Part shown: piece by piece, positions 24,123 to 36,552 of the stretch
Numbering within the stretch: position 1 is the first letter of the stretch
Layout of the letters: each line of letters starts with the position of its first letter
From: Phragmites australis
Lineage: Eukaryota; Streptophyta; Magnoliopsida; Poales; Poaceae
Direction: 5' to 3'
DNA: 64,000 bases
NCBI RefSeq assembly: GCF_958298935.1
Contig: NC_084937.1
Span: forward strand, 25,739,568 to 25,803,567
Made by a program: the position numbers and the translations under genes
Notes under the pieces: generated by a model
Seen by the model: the letters and a program-made list of their open reading frames with translations, nothing else
Told to the model about the DNA's origin: nothing
Database searches by the model: none

Positions 24123-27100
24123 TTATGAGTCAAAAGGAACATCTAGAATAGATGTACTGACCTGTGTAGCTAGACCAATAGCACGCTTCAGTTGAGAGAC
24201 ATGAAAAATGGGATGAACCAAACTAGAAGCCAATAGTGTCAATTTGTAAGCTACATTGTTCACTTTTTGGATGATTTGATAAGGTCCAAAGTAACGGAAT
24301 GACAATTTGTAATTGGCATGAGGAGCAACCGATGATTGCACATATGGTTGTAGATTGAGATAAATATGATCACCCAAAAAAAATTGACGTTCAGTTCTCT
24401 TTTGGTTTGCCTAAATTTTCATGCAGTGCTGGGCACACTCAAGGTGTTGTCGGACAACATGAGTCATGAATCGTCGTTCCATAAGCCATTCCTTCAGATC
24501 TAGTATGGCACAAGCTTTGGTGACATCATAGCCAAAGTGCTTAGGAGGATGACCATATAAGACTTCAAAAGTTGATCGGCCTAATGCAGTGTGATAACTT
24601 GAGTTGTACCAAAATTCAGCTAAGGGCAACCATTTGCTCCATTTGGCAGGATATGCATGAACAAAACAATGCAAATAAGTTTTCAAGCATTGATTTACAC
24701 GTTCTATCTGTCCATCCGATTGAGGGTGGTAAGAGCTGCTCATGCGCAATTGTGTTCCTGTTAAGCGAAATAACTCTTGCCAGAAAAAACTAGTGAACAA
24801 TCCGTCCTGATAAAAAACAATGGATTAAGGCATGCCATGCAACTTTAAAATATAATTCATTCATGCTGAGGCAACTTTGAGTGTAGATAGTGGGTTGGCA
24901 AGAGGTATAAAATGAGCATATTTAGAAAATTTATCAACCACCACTAATATACAATTGGACTGACTAGATTTAGGAATGCCTTCAATAAAGTCCATGAAAA
25001 CCATTTGCCATGCATGATCTAGAATTGGAAGTGGTTCCAAGAGACATGGGTACTTGTTTCTTTCAGATTTTGCTTGTTGACAAGTGCTACACTGACTGAC
25101 TAAGTGCTTAATTGCTTTTTTTTAATCCAGGCCAAGCAAATATGCCTTTCACCCTTCTATAGGTAACTGGAAAACCAGAATGCCCACCAATACTGCTAGC
25201 ATGTAAAGCTTCTAAGACTTTGTTGTATAATGGTGTGTTATTGCTCAGCCATACTTTATTTTTATATCTGATCACTCCATTACGCAAAGTGAAATGCTTC
25301 ATTGCATGACCAGAAGAGAGAGCGGTGAGTACCTTCATAGCAGTAGGATCCTTTTGATATCTCAGAATCACATCTTCTAACCACATTGGTTTAATGGTCG
25401 AAACAACAAAACAATTGACTACTTGTTGATCATCTGCAAAGTTAGGGCGTTTGGATATTGTGTCAGCTGCTTCATTCTCTACACCTTTTCGGTACATAAT
25501 TTTGTAATGTAAGCCTAGCAATTTGGTGAGAGCTTTTTGTTGCCATGGTGTTGTAAGTCTCTAATCATCTAAATTGGTTAAACTCAGCCGATCTGTTTTA
25601 ATAACAAATTAAGCATGGGAAAGGTAAGGCCTCCACTGATCGACAGCAAATAATATTTCTAACACTCTGTTCCATAGGTAAATAATCCTCTATTTCGAGG
25701 TCCCAATGTTTTGCTTATAAAGGAAATAGGGTGTCCATCTTGTTATAATAATGCACCAATACTTTTGTCACTAGCGTCAGTTTCTATCACAAAAACTTTC
25801 TTGAAATCTGATAGTGCCAAAATAGGTGCAATAGTTAAGGCTAGCTTGAGAGCCTGAAATGCCTCTTCAGTTTGAGCTGTCCAAGTGAACATGGTGCCTT
25901 TCTTCAACAGATTTGTCAATGGTTTGCTTAGAATACCATAATGTTTAACAATTTTTCTATAATACCCAGACATGCCCAAAAAACTCCTAACATCCTTCTA
26001 GTTGGTTGGTGTAGGCCAATTTTGCACAGTGGCTATCTTAGTTGGATCTATAGCCACTCCATTCTTACTAATGACATGACCCAGAAATTCCAACTGAGCT
26101 TGAGCAAAGGAATATTTGGAGAACTTCAAAAGAGTTGGTGTTGTTGTAATAAAGAGAATACTTGTTGCAAATGAGAGAGATACTCCTCCAAGGTAGAACT
26201 ATACACTAGTATATCATCAATGAAAACCACTACATATTTTCTTAAAAGAGATGCCAAAACTGAGTTCATAATGCGTTGAAAAGTTGCAGGAGCACTTGTT
26301 AAGCCATAAGGCATCACCTTATACTCATAATATATATTATGAGTTTGAAATGTTGTTTTGAATTCTTCTCCTTATCTGATTCTGATTTTGTGGTAATCAG
26401 CTCTATGATCCAGTTTACTGAAGATAGCAGCTCCAGCTAACTCATCAAGCAATTCATCGATTACTGGTAAAGGATATTTGTTCTTCACTGTGTAAGCATT
26501 AAGCTTTCTATAGTCCACACATAGACGCAAACTACCATCTCTTTTCCTTACTAGAAGGATAGGAGAGGCAAATGGACTGGCACTATGTTGGATAACCCCA
26601 TTTTTGAGCATTTCGGTTACCTGAACTTTTATCTCATCTTTTTGCTATGGGCTATATTGATAGGGCCGCAGCCTGAAGGGTTGAGCACCTGACAACAAAG
26701 GTATGCTATAATCTTGACTTCTTGGTGGAGAAAGTCCCTTAGGTTCCTGAAACAAGTCTGCATATTGCTGTAAAAGTTCCAGTACTTATGAGGGAATGGT
26801 TGGGTCTAATTTGAGCTTATCCATAGCACAAAGTTCCAATACTTGCAAAAGTGAGTCATGTTGTGTACATACTTCTAGTTAGGCCATAGATATCAAAGCA
26901 CAACTATGAATAATATGTATAACTCCTTGAAAAGTAATAACTAAGTGCTTGTATGTGAAGGACAAAGTCTTGTGTATCCAATCCACTCTCATATGACTAT
27001 GTTTTTCCAATCAATCCATACCAAGGACCATATCATAACAGCTTAATGGCAACACTTTGATATTGGAGCAAAATGTGTGACCCTGACAGAACCAATTGCA

Positions 27101-28788
27101 AGAAAAGATCTCTTAGGTGCACCATAATATACCCCCATCAGCTACCCTAACTTTTACTGGTGGAACTAAAGTTTGTACCCCATGGACCTTATCCAAAAAG
27201 TGAGCACTTAAGAAACTAGAAGAGCTACCAGAGTCAATAAGCATTAAAACTTGCACATTGCCTAGGTACCCTTGCAATATGACAGTGTTACTAGAGGAAG
27301 TACCTATGAGTGCTTGTTTGGAAATGGATAGCAATTGTTCTTCCCCTTGTGAATTGCTCTCCCACCCTTTTCTTTTCTTTCTCTAGACAATTTCTTTTCT
27401 TCATGGTCTTGTACTAAAGCCCACATTTCTTCCACTACATGGAAGGGTACTGTTGAAGAACATTTGTGTGTGTGGCTCCATTTTTCCCCACAGGTATAAC
27501 ACAGTCCCTTGGATCTTCTATAGCTTCTAAGAGCAGACAATCGATCTTCAACCTTTTTGCCACGAGCATTGTCAGACAATGAACTTCTCTTTTCTTCAGA
27601 GATTGCAGTAACTCCCTACTTCCCAATACCTGGAGGAGGTGGCAATGGAAAAACATGTCTGAAGGTAGTTGCTGCAATATAATTTTGGACTGGTCTGAGC
27701 TAATGTTCAGAAACATCTCCTTTCTTTACCGATTTCTTGACTGAATGGTTGATGACTTCTTCCTACAATAAAGCCAAGGAACTAGCAGTATCCAGGTCTA
27801 AGGGCCTTTGAATTAAAACAACTACTCTGATATCTTCCCTAAGACCATCAATGAATCAGGTAGTAAGAACAGTGGAGTTCAGAGTAGCATCATACGTCGT
27901 CAGTTCATGAACTAGGCAATCAAATCATTCTATGTACTCCCCCACTGAACCCATTTGGCTAATATGGAAAAATTGCCGAATCAACAGGTGATATTGATCC
28001 CACCCAAAATGAGAACACAAGAATGCACATAGTTCATCCCAGTGCATATGACGCACCATGTGTTCTACAGATTGTAGCCAGAATGTTGTCGTCCCCTCAA
28101 AATGCATGATCGCCAATCTCACCCACAATTCTATTGGTATCCCATACAATTCAAAGAAAGTTTCACATTGCTTCTTCCACATTCTAGGGTTAGAACCATC
28201 AAATTTGAGGAAATTGAGATGAGGAAACATCTGATCCCAACCCATGAGCCACACTGGTCAAATTACCTATTGAGAAACTAGAGCCCGTAGTATTTTGGTC
28301 ATAAGGTGACACACCTGTGACCGAAGGCAGGATTAGGGTGGTCACCACCCCCTCCCCTGTCCTCTGGTGAACATGCACAGAATGACGGCCATTAGGCCCA
28401 GGCACCTCCACGAAGGAAGAAGATCCCAGATGAGCAAAATCCGACACCTCAAAGCTTAGCTTCTCGGTAGATGAATTTGATGGCTTCAAGAGCAGCTCAT
28501 CAATCTTGACACGCAAATCCGCCATCGAGGCTTGCAGATTAGTGACCTTCGTCTCCATGCCCGATCGCCACGCATCAGCCGTCGCCTGCAAAGTGGTGAT
28601 ATGTTGCATCACATCTTGCATGTTGCTGACCACCCGGCTCATCTGATTCATCCTCGAGCTCCACTTCTCATCCAACACTGTCACCATCGCGCTGCCAGAA
28701 TCCTCTCCCCTCGAAGCCATGGCTTGCAAACGCGATTGAAGGCGAGTCTGATGATCTTGAGGTGGATCCCGAACTGGCTCTGATGCAA
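24123..28788 (-). pseudogene. gag-pol remnants of the gypsy element
   Basis: Open pieces on the minus strand, separated by stops and frameshifts, appear in canonical order. Gag capsid-like sequence lies at about 28254-27925. A CCHC knuckle (CYTCGEKWSHTHKC) lies near 27490. The protease LIDSGSSS is near 27235. The reverse transcriptase has [20 protein letters not shown] (near 26500) and FIDDILVYS (near 26215). The RNase H start contains FVIETDAS (near 25775). An integrase zinc-binding part with GGHSGFPVTYRR lies near 25165, integrase core end with AEFWYNSSYHTALGRS near 24585, and the C-terminal GPYQIIQKV/HVSQLK part near 24290-24200. Gag, pol and integrase would normally form one or two long frames; here at least eight breaks are present, so no functional polyprotein is encoded. 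Confidence 0.9.
28774..28787 (-). promoter_or_regulatory. Primer-binding site of the gypsy element (initiator Met tRNA type)
   Basis: On the minus strand, four nucleotides downstream of the 5' LTR, the sequence reads TGCATCAGAGCCAG. It resembles the common plant PBS TGGTATCAGAGC with two early mismatches, consistent with decay. Confidence 0.65.
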
Positions 28789-28791
28789 GGA

Positions 28792-29165
28792 TGTTAGCGC
28801 CCACAAGAACACTAAGAATATGTGTATGAATGTATGTAGTGTTTAATCATAGTTATACATTGGAGTTCATCACCGGCCACAGCTAGGATGTCGCCATTGC
28901 CGCCTATCAAGGTTCTTCCTCTCCTAGTTCCTTGTTCTCTACCGCGCTCCCTCTCTTTTGTTATTGTGCTGCTCGTTACACAGTCGTGTGGGCTTCTCAC
29001 ACCATCCTGTTCCCGCTAATGTACTTTGGGTTGGGCTTGCTAGCCCGCCTGCCTCGGCACATTGCTTCCTCGTTGATTTCGCCATCGCCTTATTTTGGTG
29101 TGTCTTGAGCCTCGTGCCAAGCCGACCTCCTCTGCTTGATGCCTTGGTGTACCCTCTTGCTGACA
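28792..29165 (-). repeat. 5' LTR of the gypsy element
   Basis: Pairs with 23568-23940. It lies upstream of the PBS and gag on the minus strand, so it is the 5' LTR. Confidence 0.9.
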
Positions 29166-30823
29166 GGGCACACGACCATGAGACCACGACCATGACCTAT
29201 GAGGGTGTTTTTGCAATGCAAAGCACTTCATAGTGGGATTTTCAAAAATATTTCCTCCCGATACACTTCTCCTGGCATTAATCTGTACTGCCCAGTTATG
29301 ATCCAACGTGCAATTTTTATATTTTGACCTTTTTAAAAAACATATTCTATCAATAGACTCCCGCAACCAATTTCTAGAAATAGATATTTATACGGCGTCA
29401 TGATATGTGGCATTATGGTTGAATAGCACAACACCGTGACATTTGACATCGTGATACCCATATTTTATTTTGGATTTCAAAGATCGTATGTGGTAGCTAT
29501 CATTGTGTTAATTATTATGATACCGTGCTATTTAACTACGACAATAAATATCATGACGTCGTAGAAAAGATTTATTTTTGGCATTATTTTCTTATAGATT
29601 TATACGTAGAAAAAGTTTTATAAAGAGTCCAAATTCTAAAAATTTCACCGATCCAACGGTCAACTAAACCCCCGCCGGCGAGTCAACTGATCGTTACTTT
29701 GTTTACCGTCCAGGCGTCCACCTGCGCGGCGAGTGAACTTCAGAACGAGGGGTCCCTCGAGCGAAATCTCCACGCGTCTCCTCCCACCGCCGCCGGCGAA
29801 CGAACGTCGGGCGCCTTCGTGGCCTGATTCTGAGCTCTCGTGTCGCGAGTTGCGGTCGTAGCAGCAGCGATGCTGTTCGACGTACTTGGGGATGGGGACA
29901 CGAGGACAGCAGCACTGCTCCGCTGCTGCGTTATGGATGCATGTCGCTAGGAACTGAATCGAGAGCCTACCCTATCCTTCAGCATTTCATCATGTGGATT
30001 TCCTGCTCACCCGGACGAAGCTAGAGCTTTAAAGATCTAATGGCATACTTCAATATATTTAGATTTAGATAGTACACATATTCAGGATTAGATATTACAT
30101 GAGAGATAAAATTAAATTATTAGTAACTAAGATTTTATTTTTCTCTGATACGTAGCTTCACACCTGTCATTCATCACTTCCGCTTGATTCTCTGTTTTTG
30201 TTATCAACATTTTGCTAATAAATTAGAGAGAATTTCTTTAATGCCATAATTTTTTTTTCTAATTTTTATCAATGGTCTCTGTTCCTCTAAAAATCTTATG
30301 CATTTTTATCATTGCATATAAAAATGAAGTATTACAAATAAACTTACTTGTTCACTATATAACTTAGAAATATAAATAATTTTAGAAACTATTATATTAT
30401 ATACAATTGCACGATCCTACTTTCAACTGGTGACATATTTAACAATAAAAATATTACATTTTAATGCTCTCAAAATTCAATATATTATCAAAATAGTCAT
30501 AAAAAATTAAAAAAATAATCTATCGTGTAGAAGCTATCATCTAGGGGTATATAGCATTTCTGAAAAAGGGTGCGCTGTCTCATGCAACATAGGCCTTTTT
30601 TTTCTACGGCCCAACTAGTGCAAAATGGGCATAGTTTCCCTATTTTCCGAGGAAAAACCACTACGAATCGGACCCGACCCGTTAACCCCCGTCAAGTCTT
30701 CAGCTCGCCTCCTCCGCCTCGGCCCACCGATCCGCACCCGCACCCACCCCGGCGAGCTCTCTCGCCTCCTCTCCTCTGGACGCTGCGGCCGCCGCGCAGC
30801 TAGCGCCCCCGTTTCCAGAGGCG
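29166..30823. other. Intergenic region upstream of EMC3
   Basis: Mostly AT-rich sequence (29240-29640 and 30000-30560) with a GC-rich island at 29660-29930 that has no recognisable product on either strand. The last part (about 30640-30823) is pyrimidine- and GC-rich and is the likely EMC3 promoter and 5' leader. An inverted repeat with arms at 29392-29406 and 29548-29562 may mark a small degenerate transposon. Confidence 0.5.
29392..29562. repeat. Inverted repeat, possible small degenerate element
   Basis: ACGGCGTCATGATAT (29392-29406) recurs in inverted, nearly identical form as ATATCATGACGTCGT (29548-29562), with about 140 bp between. The segments GATACC and GTGGTA inside also recur. No clear target-site duplication was found. 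Confidence 0.45.
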
Positions 30824-33670
30824 ATGGCGGAGGAGCTGGTGCTGGACACGGCGATCCGGGACTGGGTCCTGGTCCCGCTCTCGGTGGTGATGGTCCTCAT
30901 CGGCGTGCTCCGCTACTTCGTCTCCAAGCTCATGCGCTCCCCGGCTGCCTCCCCATCCCCCGACCCCAAGCTCGTCAAAGAAGGGTGTGTGCTCTCCGCT
31001 CCCTTCCATCACCAATCCGTCCCGATCTGTTCCCCGGTTCTCTCGACCCGAGCGATCTGGATCCAGGAACCACCTCATGGGGCTTAATTTCTCGATAAAT
31101 TTGCATCTGGGAGAGTAGCGGGGGCTGAGGTTTCTGTTGTTGGCGTTCAGCTATTGATCTTACTAGCTGACGTGAGGCTTTTGCTTCTCCGCAGGCAGGT
31201 GGTCGTCAGGGCGAGGAACCTGAGGACCAACGCGCAGTTCATCCCGGCCAAGGCCTTCAAGGCACGCAAGGTTTATTACACCAACGAGGTAATTCCGCTT
31301 GTAGTACTAAGCTCAATTAAGGAAAAAAATCAGGGATCAGTAAAGCTTATCCTGTTTAGTTGGAATAGAGTGCGCACAACCAATAGATATTGCAACGGGA
31401 GTCACAAAGTTGTAGAATTGCCACAGCAGACCTGATGATGCTTCATTATTACGATTTGACATGGCGTGTAGATCATTGCCACATGATCTTTTAGTGTATA
31501 TCGTGGTGATAATCTCTAGTTCACTGTAGGAAAGCGGATTACTTCATGTTCCGAAGGAAGAGGCACAGAAGGCTCAGGCAGCCATGTTTTCAGATCCAAA
31601 CATGGCCATGGACATGATGAAGAAGAATCTATCCATGATAGTTCCGCAGGTTCAGTGCTTTGCATATTGATCTCTATGTATGATAGTAATTGTGTGAGAC
31701 TTCCTTATATTAACATGTGATATTGTCTTTTGCAGACACTTACGTTTGCATGGGTGAACTTCTTCTTTTCAGGTTTTGTTGCAGGTATGCCCATATGTGC
31801 TTTGTTGTGTATACTACTGTGATACTTGATCTTTTCATATGCCAGCTGCACAGTTCCATGTTCATAAATTTATCCCATTCTGTTGTAAGATCACCTCTGT
31901 TAATTACAGAAGCTCATTGCTAGCAGCTAGCTTTCTAGTCTCTGCAATTGTATATAGTTGTTCAAATTAAAGAGTACTTATCTGATGGTAGCATCAGTAG
32001 ATGACGTAAATGCTCCTTAGTATATTTTGCCATTTGGTACAACACCCTCGGGAGATTATATGATCCGTTCAGCCAGACTATCTACTGAAGTTACCCCTTT
32101 TTCGATTTGCATTTGGGAAACAGTAGTTTAGAATGTTATTGTACCTGTTCTCAGTTGTGCACTTTTCAACTTTTACTTTCATGTGATTCCAATAAAATTC
32201 TAAAGAAGCATGCATTCTTAAGAATTAGAAACTTGTGATGAGATTAACAGTTGGTGGACTCAGCATACTGGTGCTGACATATAGTCACGCATATTCTGTA
32301 CTTTTGTTGTTTTTGTCATCATGTGTAAATTTCAATGGTATGTAGTTGCAGCAGGCTCACATATCTACCAATCTCTTTTCAGCTAAAATTCCCTTTCCAT
32401 TAACTCAAAGATTCAGGGGAATGCTGCAAAATGGGATTGACCTGAGTACTGTTGATGTCAGCTATGTTAGCAGCCGTTCATGGTGTGTATAAATTTATTA
32501 TCCTTTTGTCAAGGAATTATTTTGCTGATATAGCAACTAGGATTCCTAAAGTGCTCTAATGTTTTGCTGTTACTGATAGGTACTTCCTCAATTTATTCGG
32601 CTTGAGGGGTCTCTTCAGTCTGATCCTTGGTGAAGAAAACGGTATGATACACAATTTAGTCCCCGTCTATGCAAAACTTTGTAGTAATGTTTACTGGTCG
32701 CCTTGATTTTTTTTTTGGTTTTCTGCGAGTTTGATGATTTGTGCATGGAAATGCAGCAACTGATGATGCACAAAAGATGATGCAGATGGGTGGTGGATTT
32801 GGAGGTAACCCCGCAATGGTATGGTACACTCCAGTTTTCATTGGAATTTCTGATGCCTGTCCCCGCTGATACATATGCACACATGTGTGGCACATCACGC
32901 AACACTCATACTTACGCTTACAAAGGATAAAACCACCCTGTTTGGTGTTTTTAGTTTTCGCTTTTTTTGTATGTTGATCCTGCATTTAATTCAACCTTCT
33001 CATAAATTAGATATTGTTTACATAAAAGCTGTATAGCTTGATGTAATTTCTGTGAATGATTTTGTATTTACATGCGTCGATGTTGCATTTATTGTGATGA
33101 TACACAACTAGGGTTTCGGTAACTACTGCCAATTAGGAACCTCCTTTGGATGTTGTTCCACTTTCTTTGCTTGTTTAAGTTGCTTGGATGATGCTCTAGA
33201 ATTCTTTTTTTGATCAAGAGTCCTGTTATACAATGCAAATTCTAGCTGGCTAACTGTTTTCTTCTGGCTCCGTTATCAGACATATGGCACTGCAGGAGAA
33301 TGCTACTGTTCCTTTGCAAAGATCTTTGTATCTTCTTGTCTCGAATAGCCATTTTATAGATTCAGCAATATGTATGGTTGTTTTTGTTCTTCATTGATTT
33401 GTGGGCATTTTGTTCCAAGAGTATAATCAGAACAATCTTCTTGATATTGTACCCTTCTTTGCTCGTATTTTAATTATCTAGTTCACTAGCACTGTCAATG
33501 ATTATCTGTACGGACTTGACAAGCACAGAAAGATCTTACCTTTCTCGATTGGCCATTTTCAGAGTTTGGGTGCAGAGAAAGACAACCTGGATATCATCCA
33601 GCATGACTGGGCTTTACCGAAGATGGAGCGGCACGCTGAAGATGTGTTGAAGAAGCTGTTGAAGAAATGA
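30824..33670 (+). CDS. EMC3: ER membrane protein complex subunit 3 (EMC3/TMEM111 family), 251 aa
   Basis: Exons 30824-30984, 31195-31288, 31530-31649, 31736-31784, 32383-32482, 32580-32641, 32757-32818 and 33563-33670 join in phase to 252 codons. The protein starts [20 protein letters not shown], a hallmark N-terminus of EMC3. Three hydrophobic segments lie at about residues 13-33, 126-146 and 175-195. The conserved blocks [49 protein letters not shown] and the [10 protein letters not shown] linker are present. EMC3 is an Oxa1/YidC-superfamily subunit forming the membrane-insertase groove of the EMC in the endoplasmic reticulum; function is inferred from that family. Length matches the usual 240-260 residues. 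The gene looks intact and ordinary. Confidence 0.96.
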
Positions 33671-34444
33671 TGTGAACAAACAACTAGGCTTCTGCAAAGC
33701 ATCACCACATCTTGCAACTTTTTGTTGTAGCCTGTTGATTGACCAGAAAGTTTTTACATTTCTAACTGTATTATTTATGATCATAACTTTCTACGAAGCT
33801 GGAGGCCTTCTAGGTTCAGAAAAACTTTGGTATTTTGGTACTTAAGTAGAAAAGATGTAATTTTGTAAACATGTTTCTCCTGTTATGGTTTTCCCTGCTG
33901 ATTGAATCTGTCAGGTTTGTGTTATGATATAGTGCGTTTCAGGTTACATCGAATGTTGCTGTGATCTTATCAATTGCTAGGATAACATCGCAATATATCA
34001 TCGAATACGGGAACACCTTCTGTGCAAACGGCAACAATTTCATATTTGAATTCATCTAGATAGATGTTACATGTTACATTTGATCACCATGGTCAATAAC
34101 TCAATACATTGATACATACATACATATAAATACTTAACGTTTTAATTAATTAAGATCTGATTAAAATTTTAAAACTTTGACCGTCAATAATTTTTATAAT
34201 ATTTAGTTTAAAAATATAAAAATTATACGCATAGATTTATCTTGAAAAATATTTTTATAATATTTATATTTTAATTAGATATTATAACTTTATTCTAATA
34301 GAAAATATAGAAAGACCTGAAAAATAAAAAATATCGTGCATTTTTTATCAGATGGAGGATATCACTAGCTAGGCAACCCAAAACCTGTAAGGCTGTAACA
34401 ATGGAGCTAAGTAGCCCACAGCATAGCTAAGCTTTACATATACT
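33671..34444. other. EMC3 3' flank and AT-rich spacer
   Basis: About 300 bp of probable EMC3 3' untranslated region is followed by very AT-rich sequence at 34080-34340. That block has a segment TTTGACCGTCAATAATTTTT typical of an interspersed grass repeat. No coding exon is visible. Confidence 0.5.
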
Positions 34445-35919
34445 TCACATGACCGGATAGCTCGGAAGCAGCGCGAGGCCGCACAGGCCAGAGGGGACGC
34501 CGGCGTCGCGCTGCAGGAGGACGTAGCCGGCGTCGCCCCACTCGGTCCCCCACGAGTTCTTGACGATCCAGTACTTCTGCCCCGGCTCCGCGCCGCCGTC
34601 GCCGTCCGCGGCCCCCTCGGTCTCGTCGTACCCCACCACCGTGACGCCGTGGTTCAGGTCGGCGGTGCACGGCCCCGTGAACACCCCGCCGCCGTAGAGC
34701 TGCCACATGAAGCTGCCGGCGTCCACGGCCACGGACACCGGCTGCACCGCCGCGGCCTGCAGGAGGTCCGGCTCGCTGTTGGGCGTCACGTTCCGGTAGC
34801 TGGCGATGCTCACCGCGCTCTCCTTCAGCTTCGACGTCTGGCAGGCGCCGTTCGTCCCTGCATGCAAAATCCAACAAGCGTCAAGCCATGCAAAATCCTT
34901 GATCTCTTGGTGCAGTCAATGGAAGGACACATGCATGCCGCGCGTGCGTGCCTTGGTAAGGATAGTTCACTTCGGTGGTGAGGCCACGGTTCTCAATGAC
35001 GAACTCGAACGCCCAGCTCATGTACCCGCCGGCGCAGCCGACGGCCTCGGCGTCGCAGTAGACGAGCTCCTGCTCCGACCCGTTCTTGATCTGGTTGATG
35101 CCCTATATGGCCGCAACGGCGGAGGATGCCCAGCAAGAACCTGCAGAACGCAAAATCTCATCAAAATAGGCTTCATCTCCATTCCTCCAGTTCATAGATT
35201 TTTTTTTTGAATCTATCATTTCACAGATAAATCTGTACAGATCATTGTTCACTGATGCTATCACATACCACAGCTCCCCTGGTTCCCTCCCGCCAATGCA
35301 CTCGGTGGCGGATCCAGAATTGTAGGTAAGTGTGATCTAATTTAATATAATTTAGCATGTCAACGTGCTATAGTACTAAAGCTACCGTACTAAAGCTACA
35401 GTAAAATTTGAGAGCTGGTGCAAATTTTAGATAGTTCTAGACCCACTGTGCCACCCTGCTGATATGTCACTGATTGCATTATCAACCTATGGCAGCATAC
35501 ATAGCATCAAAAACCTTTTCTTGGATGAGAAATAGCATCAGAAACATTCAATTGCCACAGTTCATGATTTCTGTTAGTGGCAAGCACAAGTCATGGTGCT
35601 TGGCATCGGAGTGCGCCCGGTTCTGCTCTGAGGTCCGAAGCCCAGCATCTTGGCCCTGAACTCCTCGTTAGTCAGGTCGGCGAACTTGTTGTCAGCCAGC
35701 TTGTACCCACTGCTCATGGAGTTAGTTGAACTTCTCAACGAGCTCGACGTTCCTCCGGTACACCTCCAGCCTTTTCTGCTTCTCGCCTGCGTCGGCGTAC
35801 AGACGTCCATGCCTGCCCATCCACTGCTCGAACCTCTCCAGCATCGGATCGGCACGGGCCAGATGATCTGCGCAGACGGAGATGTTCTGCAGCAGGAGAA
35901 GCAGAGATGACTTCGCCAT
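34445..35919 (-). pseudogene. Papain-like cysteine protease pseudogene (SAG39-like)
   Basis: Three C1A protease pieces lie in order on the minus strand. The start and I29 propeptide (35919-about 35574) contain RFEQWMGRHGRLYADAGEKQ, then after a frame change near 35725, NKFADLTNEEFRAKMLGFG. The active-site exon (35140-34951) has GSCWASSAVAAI and GCAGGYMSWAFEFV. The last exon (34857-34445) has the catalytic [11 protein letters not shown] and [14 protein letters not shown]. Breaks are: the propeptide frameshift; a TAG stop at 35103-35105 just after AAI; loss of the propeptide-mature junction, where 35141-35570 is replaced by unrelated repeat-like DNA; and a GC instead of GT donor after 34951. 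Catalytic Cys, His and Asn codons survive. The signal peptide also looks damaged. A recently dead gene is the simplest reading. Confidence 0.88.
35141..35570. other. Foreign or degenerate segment inside the protease pseudogene
   Basis: The sequence expected to code for the end of the propeptide and the start of the mature enzyme is absent. The stretch contains GGTGGCGGATCCAGAATT and AT-rich filler with a repeated GCTACCGTACTAAAGCTACAG motif, and no open frame with homology. It may be a small insertion plus deletion; ends are not clear. Confidence 0.45.
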
Positions 35920-36062
35920 TTCTGGAGCTTGGCCTGGAGATCAGGCAGGTCGGCGATGGTGCACGGAGGTGCAATAATTGCAAATACGAACAAGGTAAGG
36001 AGGCCGTTATGGACTGTTCTCGTGCAGTGCGTGTGGTTCGGAGATGATCTGTTGCACAAGCA

Positions 36063-36067
36063 TGTAC
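36063..36067. repeat. Left 5-bp target-site duplication of the gag-only element
   Basis: TGTAC, identical to 37922-37926. Confidence 0.9.
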
Positions 36068-36517
36068 TGTTGGCACTGCCCAGGAGTCGCTTCCTCACCC
36101 ACACGCACGAGGAAGAAGATGAACAGTAGCACAAGCACACACGGCAATGGCGACGAACGCCCACAGCGACCTACGCCGCCGGGTTTTCTGTTTTTTTTCA
36201 GCTCAACACACAGCAACTGATTACAATGCGACTCTTATAGGCCTGACGACGTAGTGCCCAGGCATCTACTCATGCGATCGTCACGTGCATGTACGCATGC
36301 AGCACCGGCTACCCGGGCTTCTCTCGTTCGTGAGCCTCACAGCTCTCCCGCGAGACTAGGGCGCTCGTTCCGATCGCGAGACGTGCTCACGCTGGACTCC
36401 GCCTTGGACGCCGCGCAATAACCAGCGCACACACGCGCGCGCACGAATCGACGGACGAAACGCACGCTACACACACGCCACGACCGGGAACGCACCACGG
36501 TCGGATTATTCCTAACA
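36068..36517 (-). repeat. 3' LTR of the gag-only element
   Basis: Downstream of gag and the polypurine tract on the minus strand. About 97 percent identical by eye to 37472-37921. Confidence 0.93.
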
Positions 36518-36528
36518 AACTCCCCCTA
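36518..36528 (-). promoter_or_regulatory. Polypurine tract of the gag-only element
   Basis: TTAGGGGGAGTT on the minus strand abuts the 3' LTR at the expected place for the plus-strand DNA primer. Confidence 0.75.
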
Positions 36529-36552
36529 ATCACGACATGGCGCGTTCCGCCA

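Larger units (their letters stand above)
23568..29165 (-). mobile_element. Degenerate Ty3/gypsy LTR retrotransposon
   Basis: A 5.6-kb element read on the minus strand. Near-identical-length LTRs lie at 23568-23940 (3' LTR) and 28792-29165 (5' LTR), each with TG...CA ends. A primer-binding site resembling initiator Met tRNA lies just inside the 5' LTR, and a purine tract next to the 3' LTR. The order gag, zinc knuckle, protease, RT, RNase H, integrase identifies Ty3/gypsy. The short LTRs and compact size suggest a Reina-like chromovirus, a tentative assignment. LTRs differ at roughly one position in eight by eye, so the insertion is old. The 5-bp flanks (GGATG, GGGCA) do not match. Confidence 0.9.

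Noticed and set aside
29703..29915. Arg-rich minus-strand open frame
   Set aside because: Composition artefact in a GC island; no conserved motif and no splice partners.
34434..34877. GC-rich open frame overlapping the protease last exon in another frame
   Set aside because: Arg/Gly-rich shadow of the real C1A protease frame, which has NSWG and NHGV motifs.
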